The notes: a model not told the origin generated them from the sequence alone. Numbered from the stretch's first letter, positions 1 through 11,163 are shown. The stretch is 64,000 nt of DNA from Portulaca oleracea (GCA_029582165.1 CM055873.1:41724795-41788794); one strand, 5' to 3'. A program made the numbers and translations.

Positions 1-344
1 TGTCATTATAAACAGTAAAGTTAGATTTGATTATAGTGTAGGACTGTGGGTTACAAGCCTAGATCTGTGGATTGCGAGTTAGGTCGATGGGACAGTTAAC
101 CCTCAATAATCAAAATATAATTCTTTTTTTTATATATATTTACATCAACTTCCATTGTGTAAAAGCTCCCAATTTTTAATATTAAACACCAATCTATAAA
201 ACAAAAAAAACTCCAAATAAGATGAGGATATTTTACAAAATATCCAATTTTTAATATTGAACATTGTAATTGCTAGAGCACTTAATCAAATCAAAGTCTA
301 AACCTAAAACTACATCAACAAGTGCAATCATATATATAGAGAGG
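1..344. other. AT-rich intergenic DNA, no gene
   Basis: AT-rich sequence with short T and TA runs. No reading frame of note, no recognisable repeat boundary and no RNA gene were seen. It ends where the long inverted repeat of the next element begins. Confidence 0.6.
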
Positions 345-697
345 AAAATTGGATTATAATAATCTCTACCTTTACAAATTGGATAGTAATAATCTCTACT
401 ATCGATTTAGATTCTGGTGATAAAATACATTGTATTGTAGTGGGACGCCACCAAGTTAGAGGGTGGTGACACGGTGGTTACTGACTTGTCACGGCAGGCT
501 TGTGTTTGATTGCGTTGACCGTGGATGTGGATGCCATGTTAGACTAACACATGCATGCCTCTATATTTTTTCTTTTTTCTTTTTTCTTTTTCCATGTTGG
601 CACCCAAATTTTAAACCCAACCCCCCACCCTATTTCTCTCTCTTTTGTCTCCTTCAAACTCCTCATCCTCTATCTCCTTCTCAAACCTCTGCAAAAA

Positions 698-886
698 CTA
701 AAATTCCCTCCCAAATTGAACCTCTGCGGCAAATTCAAACTCCTCCATCTCCTTCTCAAACCTCTCTTTCATCACCTCCTTCTCACTCACTAGCTTCTCA
801 TTCTCCATCTCCACTTCCAGAACATTCTTCCTCAACCGCTGGATCTCATTGTCCTTCGCCACGATCTCCGCCTTCAGCAGTGGCAC
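698..886 (-). pseudogene. Possible captured host coding fragment (coiled-coil)
   Basis: A 62-codon minus-strand frame starting at 886 is rich in Glu, Lys, Leu and Met, with a heptad-like pattern (for example KDNEIQRLRKNVLEVEMENE). This resembles the coiled-coil stretch of a plant cytoskeletal or scaffold protein. It lies between the left inverted arm and the copia LTR of the enclosing element, where Mutator-like elements often carry captured gene pieces. No introns, no promoter and no continuation were seen. It could also be chance coding in purine-rich DNA. The host gene was not identified. Confidence 0.25.
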
Positions 887-908
887 AATGGCGGCGGACT
901 ATCGGAGG

Positions 909-1123
909 TGTTAGCTATATCAAGAACTGACAGTTAGCTTGTATCAAGATTAGTTTGTTATAGTTAGTTAGTCTTCTTGAAACAGAATTAGTCTTCTGTT
1001 AGCATAAATACCTTTGTTATCCTTTGTATGATTCATTCATTCAATGAAATGAAATGATAAACACATTCTACATTCTATACTTCATTTTGTTCTACTCTCT
1101 CTTACATTCTTGATCGATTAACA
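909..1123 (+). repeat. 5' LTR of the copia element
   Basis: It starts TGTTAGC and ends TTAACA, immediately before the tRNA-Met primer-binding site, giving a 215-bp LTR. A TATA-like CATAAATAC lies near 1003. No partner LTR is present downstream, so the 5' boundary rests on the TG...CA ends and typical copia LTR length. Confidence 0.7.
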
Positions 1124-1135
1124 TGGTATCAGAGC
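1124..1135 (+). other. Primer-binding site, initiator tRNA-Met
   Basis: TGGTATCAGAGC is the standard plant copia primer-binding site, complementary to the 3' end of initiator tRNA-Met. It starts directly at the LTR end. Confidence 0.9.
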
Positions 1136-1231
1136 CTCCACAAAGAAAGATTGTTGCGTTCCATGTTTTCCTTATCCTACTTCTATCTTAGAAGTTCTGA
1201 GTCTTCTGTTTCAATTTTTTTTTCCTAAGCA

Positions 1232-2946
1232 ATGGCAGTAGGTAATTCTGCATTTTATGTTGGGGATATGAGCAACCCTTTTCATGTTCTTTACTTGCAT
1301 CCTTCAGACAACCTGAATAATGTTCTTGTTAGTGAATTGCTTAATGGAGACAATTATGGGCATTGGAAGAAAGCTGTAGAATTGCTTTGATTGCTAAGAA
1401 CAAACTGGGGTTTGTTTTAGGAACACATGCTAAGCCTACTGACATTCAGTTTGTACCTCAGTGGGAAAGATGTGACAAGATGGTTCAATCTTGGTTGATG
1501 AATGTTGTGGTTCCAAATATTGCACAAAGTATTTTGTTTTCTGCCAGTTCTCGTGATGTGTGGGTTCAATTGGCTCAAAGATTTGGTGAAGCTAATGGGA
1601 CAAAGATTTTTAGAATTCAAAGAGGTCTTGTTAACATTTCTCAAGGGAGTTTGTCTGTCACTGAGTATTTTACCAAGATAAAAAGATGTGGGATGATTAT
1701 AATACTCTAATCACTATCCCTAATTGTTCTTGTGGTCTTGAGTGTGCTAATTTAGGCTCTGCTTGGAAGGAGAGTTAAAAATGGAGAGTAGGAGTTCATA
1801 AAAGTAAAGGAGTGTGGGAGTATGGGAGGGTGAGAGTATTGGTAAACTGCTTACCCCTACTTGGGAGAACAATTTGGAGAGTTAATAAGAGTCAAATGTT
1901 AATTGACATACTTACCCTTTCATAATATATGTAGTTCAATGGTGAGAGTATGAGATGGTTAGGGGTATAATGGTCATTTTCTATGTTATGTATGATATAC
2001 ACCTCCTTACATCCCAAATTGGGGTGTTAAAAAAACAAGAGTAAAGAGGTGTAAAGGGGGGTAAACCCTACTCCCTCTTACTCTCCTTTACCCTTCCTCA
2101 CTCTCTTCCCAAGCAGGAGTAAGGAGGAGTAGGAACCCTCCTTAACCCCTCTTAACTCCCCTTTACCCCTCTCCTAAGCAGGCCCTTAATAGCAGCCCAA
2201 AGCTTGATCAAAGACCAACAGCTTATGCCATTCCTTGTTGGTTTGGATGAAAGTTATAAAGTAGTTCGAGGGAATATTCTCATGATCAAGCCTCTGCCTA
2301 ATATAGACCAGGTTTATCAGATGGTCTTGCAAGAAGAGAAGCAACACAATTTGTGTGGTAATACTCAATTTAGTTCCAATGCTTCAGCATTTTACTCTGA
2401 TATTGCTTTAGCTGTTCAGCAAAGAAATTATTCAAGGCCACAGTCGAGGTTTCAATCTCAATCCCAATATGGGTTTCAGTATCAAAGGAGTTTTCAAAAA
2501 CATCAATCTCAGCCTCAGTATGGGTATTCATCCCATAATCAAGGACAAGACAAGGCTGTGTTGAGAGCTGTTTTGTTTTGTGACTTTTGCAAGAGAAATG
2601 GTCATACTATACAAAGATGTTTTAAGCTTCATGATTATCCACCTGGGAATAGGAATAATAAAGCAAAACAAGTTGTTGCTCTTGTACAAACAAATGACAA
2701 TTCAACAACAATGCAACAGAACTCACGTTCAAGTCAAAATCAGATTCCTGCAATGACAAGTAGTCAGTATGATCAGCTGCTGCAACAAGTTGTTCAGTTA
2801 ATCCAACAGTAACAACAGATCAATGACAAGAATCATTATGAAGGAGGAACTGCTCGTTTCTTTGCAGGTACCTCTAGCTATTGTCTTTTTAATAAAGATG
2901 ATAGTCAATCTTGGATCATTGACAGTGGAGCCAGTAATCATTTCTA
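1232..2946 (+). pseudogene. Copia gag with the start of protease, broken
   Basis: The reading starts at ATG 1232 with a copia gag N-terminus (LNGDNYGHWKKA, the conserved tryptophan-containing segment). It shifts frame near 1376 into the 1363-1710 frame, shifts again near 1680, and is then interrupted by a MITE at 1755-2185. Gag resumes in the 2204-2812 frame. The CCHC zinc knuckle is CDFCKRNGHTIQRC (C-x2-C-x4-H-x4-C), after a Gln/Ser/Tyr-rich linker. At about 2911-2946 the aspartic protease start is seen (DSGASNHF, with the catalytic D-S-G), then a stop. Known role of the family: gag forms the particle that packages element RNA. This copy cannot make a complete protein. Confidence 0.85.
1755..2185. 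mobile_element. Tourist-like (PIF/Harbinger) MITE inside gag
   Basis: The left end GGCTCTGCTTGG pairs with the right end, whose reverse complement is GGGCCTGCTTAGG. The 431-bp insert is flanked by TTA at 1752-1754 and 2186-2188, the 3-bp target duplication typical of PIF/Harbinger elements. Removing it rejoins the two halves of the gag region. The interior has many GGAGTA/TACTCC repeats and no coding capacity. Confidence 0.85.
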
Positions 2947-3126
2947 AATGGTTCTTTCTCTTGACTTTTGGATTGATTTGATGGTGGTGGTGAGTGTTTT
3001 AGTGTGTACTACTATTGTTTCTTTTTTGGTGTACGTTACTTTCTTTATCTTGATTTGATGCAAAACCTCAAAGGATGGGCAACAATGACGGACCAAGCAC
3101 GTCCTTGTCGCAGTGATGGATTTTGA

Positions 3127-3134
3127 GGGGGGGG

Positions 3135-3175
<41 letters not shown>
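3127..3175. repeat. Poly-G followed by (GA)n microsatellite
   Basis: About 11 G residues are followed by about 19 GA units. It lies directly beside the small inverted-repeat insert that follows. Confidence 0.95.
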
Positions 3176-3176
<1 letters not shown>

Positions 3177-3178
<2 letters not shown>

Positions 3179-3313
3179 TGTTAAAATCGGGATCCTAACT
3201 CGGTTTTATTGGGTAGTTAGGATCATGGATCGGAATGTAGATAATAGAATCGCATCGAGGATTTTGAATCATAAAACCGTAGGATCGCAGATCGCGATCA
3301 GGATTTTAATAAC
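3177..3313. mobile_element. Possible short MITE of about 137 bp
   Basis: The left end GTTGTTAAAATC pairs with the reverse complement of the right end, GTTATTAAAATC. The inside has several GGATC/GATCC words that can pair. No clear target duplication was found, so this is tentative. Confidence 0.35.
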
Positions 3314-3683
3314 TATGGAGAGAGGGCACATAGAACAAGGAACTGTCGTTGTGGTGTTTTTTTTAAGGTTGGATGATCCAAGTATGAATAAACGAGACAG
3401 AAGAGAGAGAAATGAGGAGGGTAAAATTTGGGTGCTAGCTTGGAAAAAACAAAAAGAAAAATATAGAGGCATGTGTTTTTAGTTTGATATGGCATCCACA
3501 TCCATGGTCAACACAGTCAAACACAAATCCAACGTGACAAGTCAGCAAACCATCGAATCACCACTTTCTAACTCAGTGGCGTCGCACTACAGTACAATTT
3601 TTTTTGGACCACCAGAATCCAAATCAATAGTAGAGATTATTATTGTCCAATTTGTAAAAGTAGGGATTATTATAATCCAATTT

Positions 3684-5086
3684 TGGGAATATGTGTGTTT
3701 TATGAAGGGTGTTTGGGGAATATTATAATTGGTGACGTTTACCTTTTTTAAAAAAAGAAAATTCATTATGTATATATTAGTTGTTAGTAAGAGAAATATA
3801 ATTACCAAAAAGATATTTTTAAATATAAAAGGAAAACAATATAAAATGATATATACATCAATATATAATTAAATTTATTATATATAGACTACAAGGCTTT
3901 AAACTATTTTAACTATGTAATATATATATATATATATATATATATTAAATATTTCTTTTGAAAATATTAGAAAGTATTATATATTATTAAATATTTGTCT
4001 TTTCTAAAATTATAAATACAATTATTCTATAATAATCTATATACATTCTTATATATGTGTTTTTAACAAAGTTTGTTTTATTATTATCTCATGCAATGCA
4101 CAGTTGCAATGCACGAATTTAAGTACTACTTTTTTTTTATTTGCACCATCAAATTTAGCAGATTTGTTTTTTTTTTTTTTTTTGGTTGATGAACAGGTTG
4201 GGTCAGGTCAACAACCCTTTGCCCAAACCCAACTCTCGCCAACTGTGGGTCCCCTCACTTAATAGGTCAGGTCGGTCAACCACTCAACCCTAACACTTGA
4301 ATTTTCAACCCCCAAAACAGAGAGATAAAACAAATTATCACAATCACCACTAAAGCCTCATGGCAAACAATAAGAGAAACAACAAATAAAGAGATTGTTG
4401 TCACTTATAAGCTCAGTCAAGTTGCATGTTGTTGGTTTTGAGCTTCCAAACTTTTTTGATGTACTATTTACAATTGCTTTCTTGTTTAAGGGGTTTAATT
4501 CCAATAATTTTCTAATTTCCACTCACTCACATGTTGAAGGCTCTCTTTAGAATAGTTTGTGTTGCAAGGTTCATGTTAGTAGAAGATTTAGATCAAATTG
4601 TTAATTTCTTTTAGACAATTCCATCATTCGATCTATTGTAATTGCCTTCCATCACATCATTGGCTATTGAAATCGAAACTTAATTATCAACTTTAATAGG
4701 TTAAACCTTAATTAAACTTCAGCACCAGTCACCAATGTATTATTCGAATAAAACTTTTAGGTCTTGTAACTGACAACTTATGTACAATGACATCGGTATC
4801 CCATAATTGACAATGTAATTCTCATCTACAGTTTGAGCACATGAAAAGGGTTTTGTATATCCCCAGTAGGTCTTAATCACGTCTAAAGGTTTCTAGAATG
4901 AAAAGAGAGCACGAACATGATTTCAGGAACCCTTTCTAAAAAAAAAATTTTAACGAACACTTTACTTAAAAAAACATTACTTCCCATGTTCAGCTTTCTA
5001 GGTGGTGGTGGCGAAGAGGAGGGTGATGGTGGGGATGGAGTGTGAGAGAGAAAGTGAGAAGAGAGAGGTTGGGGGATCTGGCTAAA

Positions 5087-5089
<3 letters not shown>
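3684..5089. other. AT-rich intergenic DNA, no gene
   Basis: It contains a TA microsatellite near 3921-3945, a poly-T run near 4168-4183, and paired TGCAATGCAC words near 4094-4114. No credible coding region was seen. Confidence 0.6.

Positions 5090-5172
<83 letters not shown>
5090..5172. repeat. (GA)n microsatellite
   Basis: About 41 uninterrupted AG/GA units, the longest dinucleotide tract in the window. It is likely to vary in length between individuals. Confidence 0.97.
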
Positions 5173-5175
<3 letters not shown>

Positions 5176-6774
5176 GTGAGGTGAGGTTGAATTTTTAAAA
5201 TGAAAAATGTCGAATATTTTTTTAATTCAAGTCAACAAATAACATGTTTAAATTTTTTTTCTTTTCTTCTTGCTTAAACAACCGCCACATATGCCATTTT
5301 CACTGTCACGCCATACTTTCGACGAGTTGGAGTCGGTGGAGATTCGTTGGAAAAAATAATGTATAAAGGTTAGTTCGTCGAAAACAAAAAGTTGAAGGTC
5401 GGTTCATTATATCCAAACACACATATAGGTTAGTTTATTAGATTCCAGTAACCCTTTTGATAACTATGTTGATCATTACTCCATTACTTTTAGGCACCTT
5501 GGTTATAGCAAAACCTCTTCAAGCGTCATGTACTCTTGCAATTCCATATTAATTGTCGTATTTGAAAATTGTATCATTAAATCTTAAAAAATTCGACCAT
5601 AAGTTTCAAAATATATACAAGGACTTGCTATATAATGCAACTTTTATTATATTCGTAATACAAGCCTAAATGTATAATGTTGCAATCGTTAATCAAATAT
5701 TATATTAAAAAAAGTTATCAATCAAAAAGCAATGTTGAAGAGCGTAATAGTCAACTAAATAACAATTAACATAAAACTGAGGGAGTATATATATCCGAAC
5801 AGAGGGAATAGTTATCTGGAAACTTATTAAAGGGGAATAATCAATTATGTTAAATTTTAAATTTGAGAAATTTGTAAATAATATAAATATGAAAATAATT
5901 TGTGAGAAGTATGTATATAATAAGGCTAGGATATTATATACTCTCGCATGCCGTGAGTTTATGCTTCCGTCAATGGTATACCTTAGAGTATCTACTTAGA
6001 TTCTACGAAGTATTAAATTTTACAAGAAAAAAAAATCAATATTATTAAAAATTTCATTGATAATTTTGGTAACTTTTGGTAATTTTTGATAACTTTTGAT
6101 AATTTTTGGTAACTGTTGGTAAATTTTGATAACTTTTGACAAATTTATGCTAGTATATCAAAAAGATTTTTTTTTTCTAACTTTGTTACTTTTTGGTAAG
6201 TTTTGGTAAATTTTGATAAATTAAATTTACTCTGCAATTTAACAAACCCTTAAAATTTATCAATTCTTTTTAATTCATCAAGTAAAAAATTAACCTATTT
6301 TAATAGGTGTGGTGGACCTTAGTAGGTCATCCACAGTAGGCCTGACAAATTTTTGATCGATCCATTTTTTCTACCCAAAAAAAATCTGGTATGGTCACCG
6401 ACAGTTCGTCCGAATTTAAAAGTTGACCAATGTCCAATTTGAAATTGGCTTGGGTCCAGGTAAAGGAAACTAGGTCCGCGTTGTCTGAATTTTTGGGAAA
6501 GTCCGAGTTCGGTCATTTCGGAAAATCAAACAATGTTCGGAACCTAGCTCATGGATGAACTTGGATGGGGTTTTAATTGCTTTAATTTTATTTATAATCC
6601 AGACATTGAACAATTCGAACATCGGACAATTGTACGATGTTCGATTATTTCCAACGCCAAAGTATGAGTTTGTCTTTATATACAATTCGAACCCCACACA
6701 ATTTTGGGAGAAACTTTTTTTGTTATTTTTGCAACACCATTAAGTTTCTTTTCAAATTTTGAATAATTAAAAAA
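5173..6774. other. Intergenic DNA with short TTTTGGTAA-type tandem repeats
   Basis: No gene was seen. At about 6060-6230 short units such as AACTTTTGGTAATTTTTGAT recur imperfectly. The same kind of sequence returns near 47700-47880 and, on the other strand, near 58770-58950, so it is a dispersed repeat. The small frames at 6319-6743 look like chance. Confidence 0.5.
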
Positions 6775-7314
6775 GGGTTATTGGACAACAATAATACGAA
6801 CTTTGGGGGTATTGGCCGATAATAATACCAACAATTTTGTTGGAAACTAGTGGTACCAACTATGGACCTATTTACCGGCAGTAGTACACTGCCAAGTTGA
6901 TAGGTGTTTAACTTGATGAAAAGATGACTTGTCGCCTAATTGTCTGAACTTGAAGCTGGAGCAAGTGGAAAAAATGTCGACCGCCAATTTTTTTTGCCAT
7001 CTAAGCAGCATTAATCAATTTATCTAGAAAACAATCAAATTGTTGTTTTTAAATTATTGTATAGCAAAGTTTGTTAATGTTACTTAATTGGCAAAAAAAA
7101 GTGACCATTAACGTTTTTTTCAACTTACTCTGGTCTTTAGATCAGACAATTAGGCGATATATAATCTTTCTGTGTAGTAAGACACCTACCAACTCAGTTG
7201 TGTATTATTGCTGAAAAATAGGTTCATAGTTGGTACTGCTAGTGTTCAACAAAATTGTTTGTATTATTATCGGCCAATAACCCCAAAGTTAGTATTATTT
7301 TTGTCCAATAATCC
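6775..7314. mobile_element. Mutator-like MITE with 9-bp target duplication
   Basis: This 540-bp element has inverted arms of at least 70 bp (outer end GGGTTATTGGACAACAATAA; the other end reads GGATTATTGGACAAAAATAA on the opposite strand). ATTAAAAAA flanks it on both sides (6766-6774 and 7315-7323), a 9-bp duplication typical of Mutator-like elements. It has no coding capacity. It lies about 420 bp upstream of the membrane-protein gene at 7738. Confidence 0.85.
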
Positions 7315-7628
7315 ATTAAAAAAAGAATAACAAAGTTACAAATAAATCAAATAACACTTCTAGAAAGCATACCAAAGAGAGAACTCCCAAATTTCTTTCC
7401 CTCTCAAAATGTTCAAACTTTCATCCAAATCACTTTAACACAAACCCCATGTCCCATACCCGAGCCCACTTCTACATGGGCACCATCCCAACGAGGTCCT
7501 TCGCAGAAACAAAACAACCGTTACATTTGAACACCAGCCTTTTCGCAACGTTAACCTTGGGTCCCTCAACCCTCCCATCATTTCTAAAATATGACCGTTG
7601 GCCTCTACTCCCAACAAAACCCATCTCC

Positions 7629-7635
7629 ATATAAA
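7629..7635 (+). promoter_or_regulatory. TATA box of the four-helix membrane protein gene
   Basis: ATATAAA lies about 103 bp upstream of the ATG at 7738. This would place transcription start near 7660 and leave an in-frame upstream ATG at 7591 outside the transcript, which supports 7738 as the start. Confidence 0.6.
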
Positions 7636-7737
7636 CTTCTCCCAAAATCCCCTCATCCCTCCCAAATCAAACACACTTCCCCCAACAATCCCATCTCCAT
7701 CCAACAATTCTTTCATCATACCCACCAATCTTCTTCA

Positions 7738-8256
7738 ATGGGTCTGGAAGCAGCTCATAACACCACCCACAAGATCTTCCTGCTCTGCAACTACATCCTC
7801 CTGGGAGCCGCCTCGAGCTGCATCTTCCTGACCATCTCCCTCCGCCTCGTGCCCTCGGCAGTCGGCTTCCTCCTGATCCTCCTCCATGTCATCACGATTG
7901 CCGGGGCGGTCTCGGGTTCGGTCTCCTCGTCGAGCGGGTCACACAGGTGGTACGCTTTCCACATGGTGGCCACAGTCCTGACCGCCATATTTCAGGGTTC
8001 GGTGTCGGTCCTTATCTTCACCACCACCGGAAACTTCCTGGCCGCGCTGAAGTCCTATGTCAGGGAGGAGGATGGGGCTGTCATTCTCAAGCTTGCTGGG
8101 GGACTCTGTGTCTTGATGTTCTGTCTTGAGTGGGTTGTTATGACTTTGGCGTTTGTTATGCGGTACCATGCTTTTGTTGATGGGAGTCATGTGGGGAATG
8201 CTGATGTTGCGAGTGGGAAACAGGATGATTTGAAGAACTGGCATTGGCCCATTTGA
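7738..8256 (+). CDS. Small four-helix membrane protein of unknown function (172 aa)
   Basis: A single-exon frame of 172 aa. Four hydrophobic helices are visible at about residues 14-37, 40-60, 80-104 and 115-142. The short N-terminus (MGLEAAHNTTHKIF) and the polar C-terminal tail (KQDDLKNWHWPI) are hydrophilic. This is the shape of small plant-specific membrane proteins; I do not recognise a characterised family, and membrane location is inferred from helices alone. The start is chosen at 7738 because residues encoded from the in-frame ATG at 7591 are low-complexity Pro/Ser/His and a TATA box lies between the two. The first two thirds of the coding sequence is strikingly rich in G and C at third positions, unlike the flanking DNA. 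The 3' flank carries AATGAAAT-type poly(A) signals near 8393. Confidence 0.8.
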   Translation: MGLEAAHNTTHKIFLLCNYILLGAASSCIFLTISLRLVPSAVGFLLILLHVITIAGAVSGSVSSSSGSHRWYAFHMVATVLTAIFQGSVSVLIFTTTGNFLAALKSYVREEDGAVILKLAGGLCVLMFCLEWVVMTLAFVMRYHAFVDGSHVGNADVASGKQDDLKNWHWPI

Positions 8257-9326
8257 TGAGATTTCAAGCTATTTTGAGATAAGGAGAGGTGTATTATATG
8301 GGTGTCTGTGCATGTGATCTTGCTGGGGAAGGGTTTGTTTTTTGTATTTATTCTTTGTGGTTGCCAATCTGTTTCTTCATTATTATATTATGAATGAAAT
8401 TATTTGTTCTTTCGTTTATGGATGATTCTTGGATTGTTGATTGAATGCTCTGAATTGATGTTCTTCATCCTAGATTTTTAGTCAGTTCTGGCACTTGAAA
8501 CGGTTCTTTTGGATTATAAAATATAAATAATATGAGAATCATTAAACTATGCATTAGAACTTGATCAGAGGAGTTGTTGTAAGAAATTGATCATGTCCAT
8601 TACGTTTCTCAATCCTATTCAGGCTCCGAGGTCATGGGTATGGACTGTTTTGTTCCCTCAGTTTTCTGAAATTGAGATTTTGACAGGTGAAGTTATGGTC
8701 GAATTCCACAAACCCACCCCTTGTGAAACAGTAAACAAGAAGATAAAGCTAGAATGCTGACTGATTGACACCTGTATACTTTGCTATTTTCTGCAGTTTT
8801 GAGGGTCATTAAAATGCTGCAACTCAATCTTGTCTAATACCTGAAGACGACTGCAAACAACATAGAGATGTAGAACAGGCATGATTTCTTACGAGACATA
8901 AAAGCTACTTAATGTGTCCTGTGACTTTGAGTCAAAGGCATGTGAGAATGTTGTTGACATTTGACTCCTGCTTGCACACAGATACACTCATAAAGTCTTT
9001 CTTGGGTGGAGCAACAATGCCCACACTGAAACAAGTCAGTGACATTGATTCATAATATTGGATGAATCCCAATCGCAAATTTTACAAAGTATTGGATGAA
9101 TCCCCATAACTATGTTCCAAGTGAATACATTAGTCACTCATTAATGTGTTTGTAGTTGGGCTAGGAGAAGAGAGAGGAGGAAAAGGGAAGGAAAATGTAT
9201 TCAGTAACATTCTCTCATCCTGTTTAGAATAAATAATACAAGGGAAGGGAGGGGAGGGGAGCCATTTATTAATCTCCTTTTGATTATCTCAATGTGAAGA
9301 TTAAAAAAGCGATGGACACTATTCAA
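8257..9326. other. 3' UTR and intergenic DNA, no further gene
   Basis: The first about 150 bp is probably the 3' UTR of the upstream gene. The remainder shows no coding region and no clear repeat boundary. Confidence 0.5.
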
Positions 9327-9658
9327 AGAAATTAATCGAGTTACACTAACGTTTGGTGAAATATTTTTTAGATGCCTAACTTTTCAAAATTCATTTTATG
9401 GTATCCTTAGTTTTTGGGTTAGTAATTATTAAATGTCTTTACGGTCATCAATTTAGTTAAGTGACCGAAATACCTTTGTTCTTCCATTTTTAAGTACCCT
9501 TGAAGAAAAAAAAAGATATTTTGGTCACTTAATAAAATTGATGGCTGGAAAAGCACCAGATAACCCAAAAATTAAGGGTACCTCAAAATGAGTTATGAAA
9601 AGTTTGGGTACCGAAAAATAGTTTCCCCAAATATTGGAGTACCTTTGGGTAATTTTTT
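9327..9658. mobile_element. Foldback MITE, family also at 36308-36668
   Basis: The sequence folds on itself: the left side (CTAACTTTTCAAAATTCATT and neighbours) matches the reverse complement of the right side. The same arrangement, with the same central words (AAGTGACCGAAATACC, TTTTGGTCACTTAATAAA), occurs at 36308-36668. Two similar copies show that it is a dispersed family. It is non-coding, and this copy is more worn at its left end. Confidence 0.65.
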
Positions 9659-10172
9659 GCAAACTATTATATATTTTATTGATAAAAAATGTTGGTTTTT
9701 AATTGAAACAACTTACAAGTCAATCAAAAATACAAAAGAAAAAGCATTAGGGGTGCGTATGGCAGAGGAGAAAATATTTTTAGGAAAACATTTTTTAAAT
9801 TTTTTAGTGTTTGGTAAAAAAAAAAGATCGGGAAAATAACTTGTAAAGAAAATTACTTTTCCATAAACGACGGAATTTGACTTCCTTTGTTCAGCTTAGA
9901 AAAAATATTTTCCACCTTAAATTGTTGAACCAATTTTTCAGGGAAACTTTATAATACAATAGAAATTATAGAATTGATCATAAAAGTATAAATTTCAACT
10001 CCATTTTTTTTTTATTTTACAGCATATATGGGTACCATTGTTATTTTCACTGCTAAATAACAAAAAATGAGTCAAGTCGAAGGTACTTTACATTTTGTGG
10101 AAATCATTTTAAGGCATCTATATTCATAGAATATATTTTGCGGTGCTATATATTTTATGGAAACAATAAATG

Positions 10173-10545
10173 AAAATTGGATTTAAATAATCTAAATTTT
10201 GACACGTAATAGATTGAATAATCTTAATTTTAAAAATATCACTGAATAATCTGAACTTTGACCATATTGAATTACATTAACATGACAACATTAATTATTT
10301 ATCTAGTCCTTATTCTCTTTAAGAACATCCTCTCTATCTTTAATTATTTCTCTTGTTTATTTGAATTTCAATATAGTCAAAGTTCATATTACTTTAAAGA
10401 AAATGAGCATTTGGTAAATAATTAATGCTGACATGCTATTATAATCAAATGTGGTTAAAGTGCAGATTATTCAGTGATATTTTTAAAGTTTAGATTATTC
10501 AGTCTATCATGCTTCAAAGTTCGGATTATTTAAATCCAATTTCCT
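10173..10545. mobile_element. Long-TIR MITE with 10-11 bp target duplication
   Basis: Arms of about 90 bp start AAAATTGGATTTAAATAATC and pair with the right end. AACAATAAATG occurs at 10162-10172 and again at 10546-10556. The ends match those of the large element at 345-3683, so both are one family. The duplication length points to a Mutator-like element. Confidence 0.8.
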
Positions 10546-10557
10546 AACAATAAATGA

Positions 10558-10785
10558 GGTACTGTTCCAGTAATAAAACACATTTTCCGACAACTTAATG
10601 TGTTTTACGGTAGATTAAGTCACTCATTCCCTTCACTCACTTAACATAACTTAAACATAATAGTTGGGTGCTTGTTTTGAAATGCATCAAACCCAAGTGG
10701 CTATTAACCCAAGTGCATTAGTCTACCATAAAACACATTAAGTTATTGAAAAATGTGTTTTATTGCTGGAATAGTAGCTCATTTG
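10558..10785. mobile_element. Foldback MITE
   Basis: The left arm (TACTGTTCCAGTAATAAAAC, then ACTTAATGTGTTTTACGGTAG) pairs with the right arm over about 60 bp. Non-coding. No clear target duplication was read. Confidence 0.6.
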
Positions 10786-11163
10786 TTGCTACCACAAAAT
10801 ACATAATACTACAAAATATATTCTAGGAAAATGGGTACCTTAAAATAATTTCACAATATGTAAGGTACCTCTGACTTGTTTTTGAATAAATAATTTAACT
10901 GAAATTTAAGGGTGAAATTCAACTTCAACGGTTTGGCTCAAAATCTTGTAATACAATAAAGTTATTAAAATAAGTTCAAATATGAATTTTAGCTCAAAAT
11001 ATTTTTATATGATAACATATACCAATATTTTTTACCGCTAAACTAACTTAAACTTCAAAGCAAAATTCAACTTTAATTGTTTGAATCAAAACTTTATGAT
11101 ATGACAGAATAGAATAAAAAGTTCAAATATGAATTTTGGCCTCCAAATATTTTCACTTGTAAC

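Larger units (their letters stand above)
909..2946 (+). mobile_element. Truncated Ty1/copia retrotransposon
   Basis: The order is a 5' LTR (909-1123), a primer-binding site for initiator tRNA-Met directly after it, a gag region from 1232, and the first residues of the protease ending at about 2946. Everything downstream (most of protease, integrase, reverse transcriptase, RNase H and the 3' LTR) is absent. A Tourist-like MITE at 1755-2185 interrupts gag. The element sits inside the larger inverted-repeat element. It is inactive. Confidence 0.85.
345..3683. mobile_element. Composite DNA element with about 300-bp terminal inverted repeats
   Basis: Positions 345 to about 670 match the reverse complement of about 3370 to 3683 over roughly 300 bp with scattered differences. 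The outer end reads AAAATTGGATTATAATAATC. Long diverged arms suggest a Mutator-like element (TIR-MULE type) rather than a short-TIR MITE. A related end occurs at 10173-10545, where a 10-11 bp target duplication is visible, and another at about 49788. No clear target duplication flanks this copy. Between the arms lie a copia remnant, a coiled-coil coding fragment and a GA microsatellite. No transposase is present, so the element is non-autonomous. The superfamily is inferred; the inverted repeat is read directly. Confidence 0.65.

Noticed and set aside
3138..5172. GA tracts as possible GAGA-type regulatory elements
   Set aside because: No gene nearby uses them as promoter; they are ordinary microsatellites.
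7591..7737. In-frame N-terminal extension of the membrane-protein gene
   Set aside because: Low-complexity Pro/Ser/His sequence upstream of, and overlapping, a good TATA box; it is promoter and 5' UTR rather than coding.
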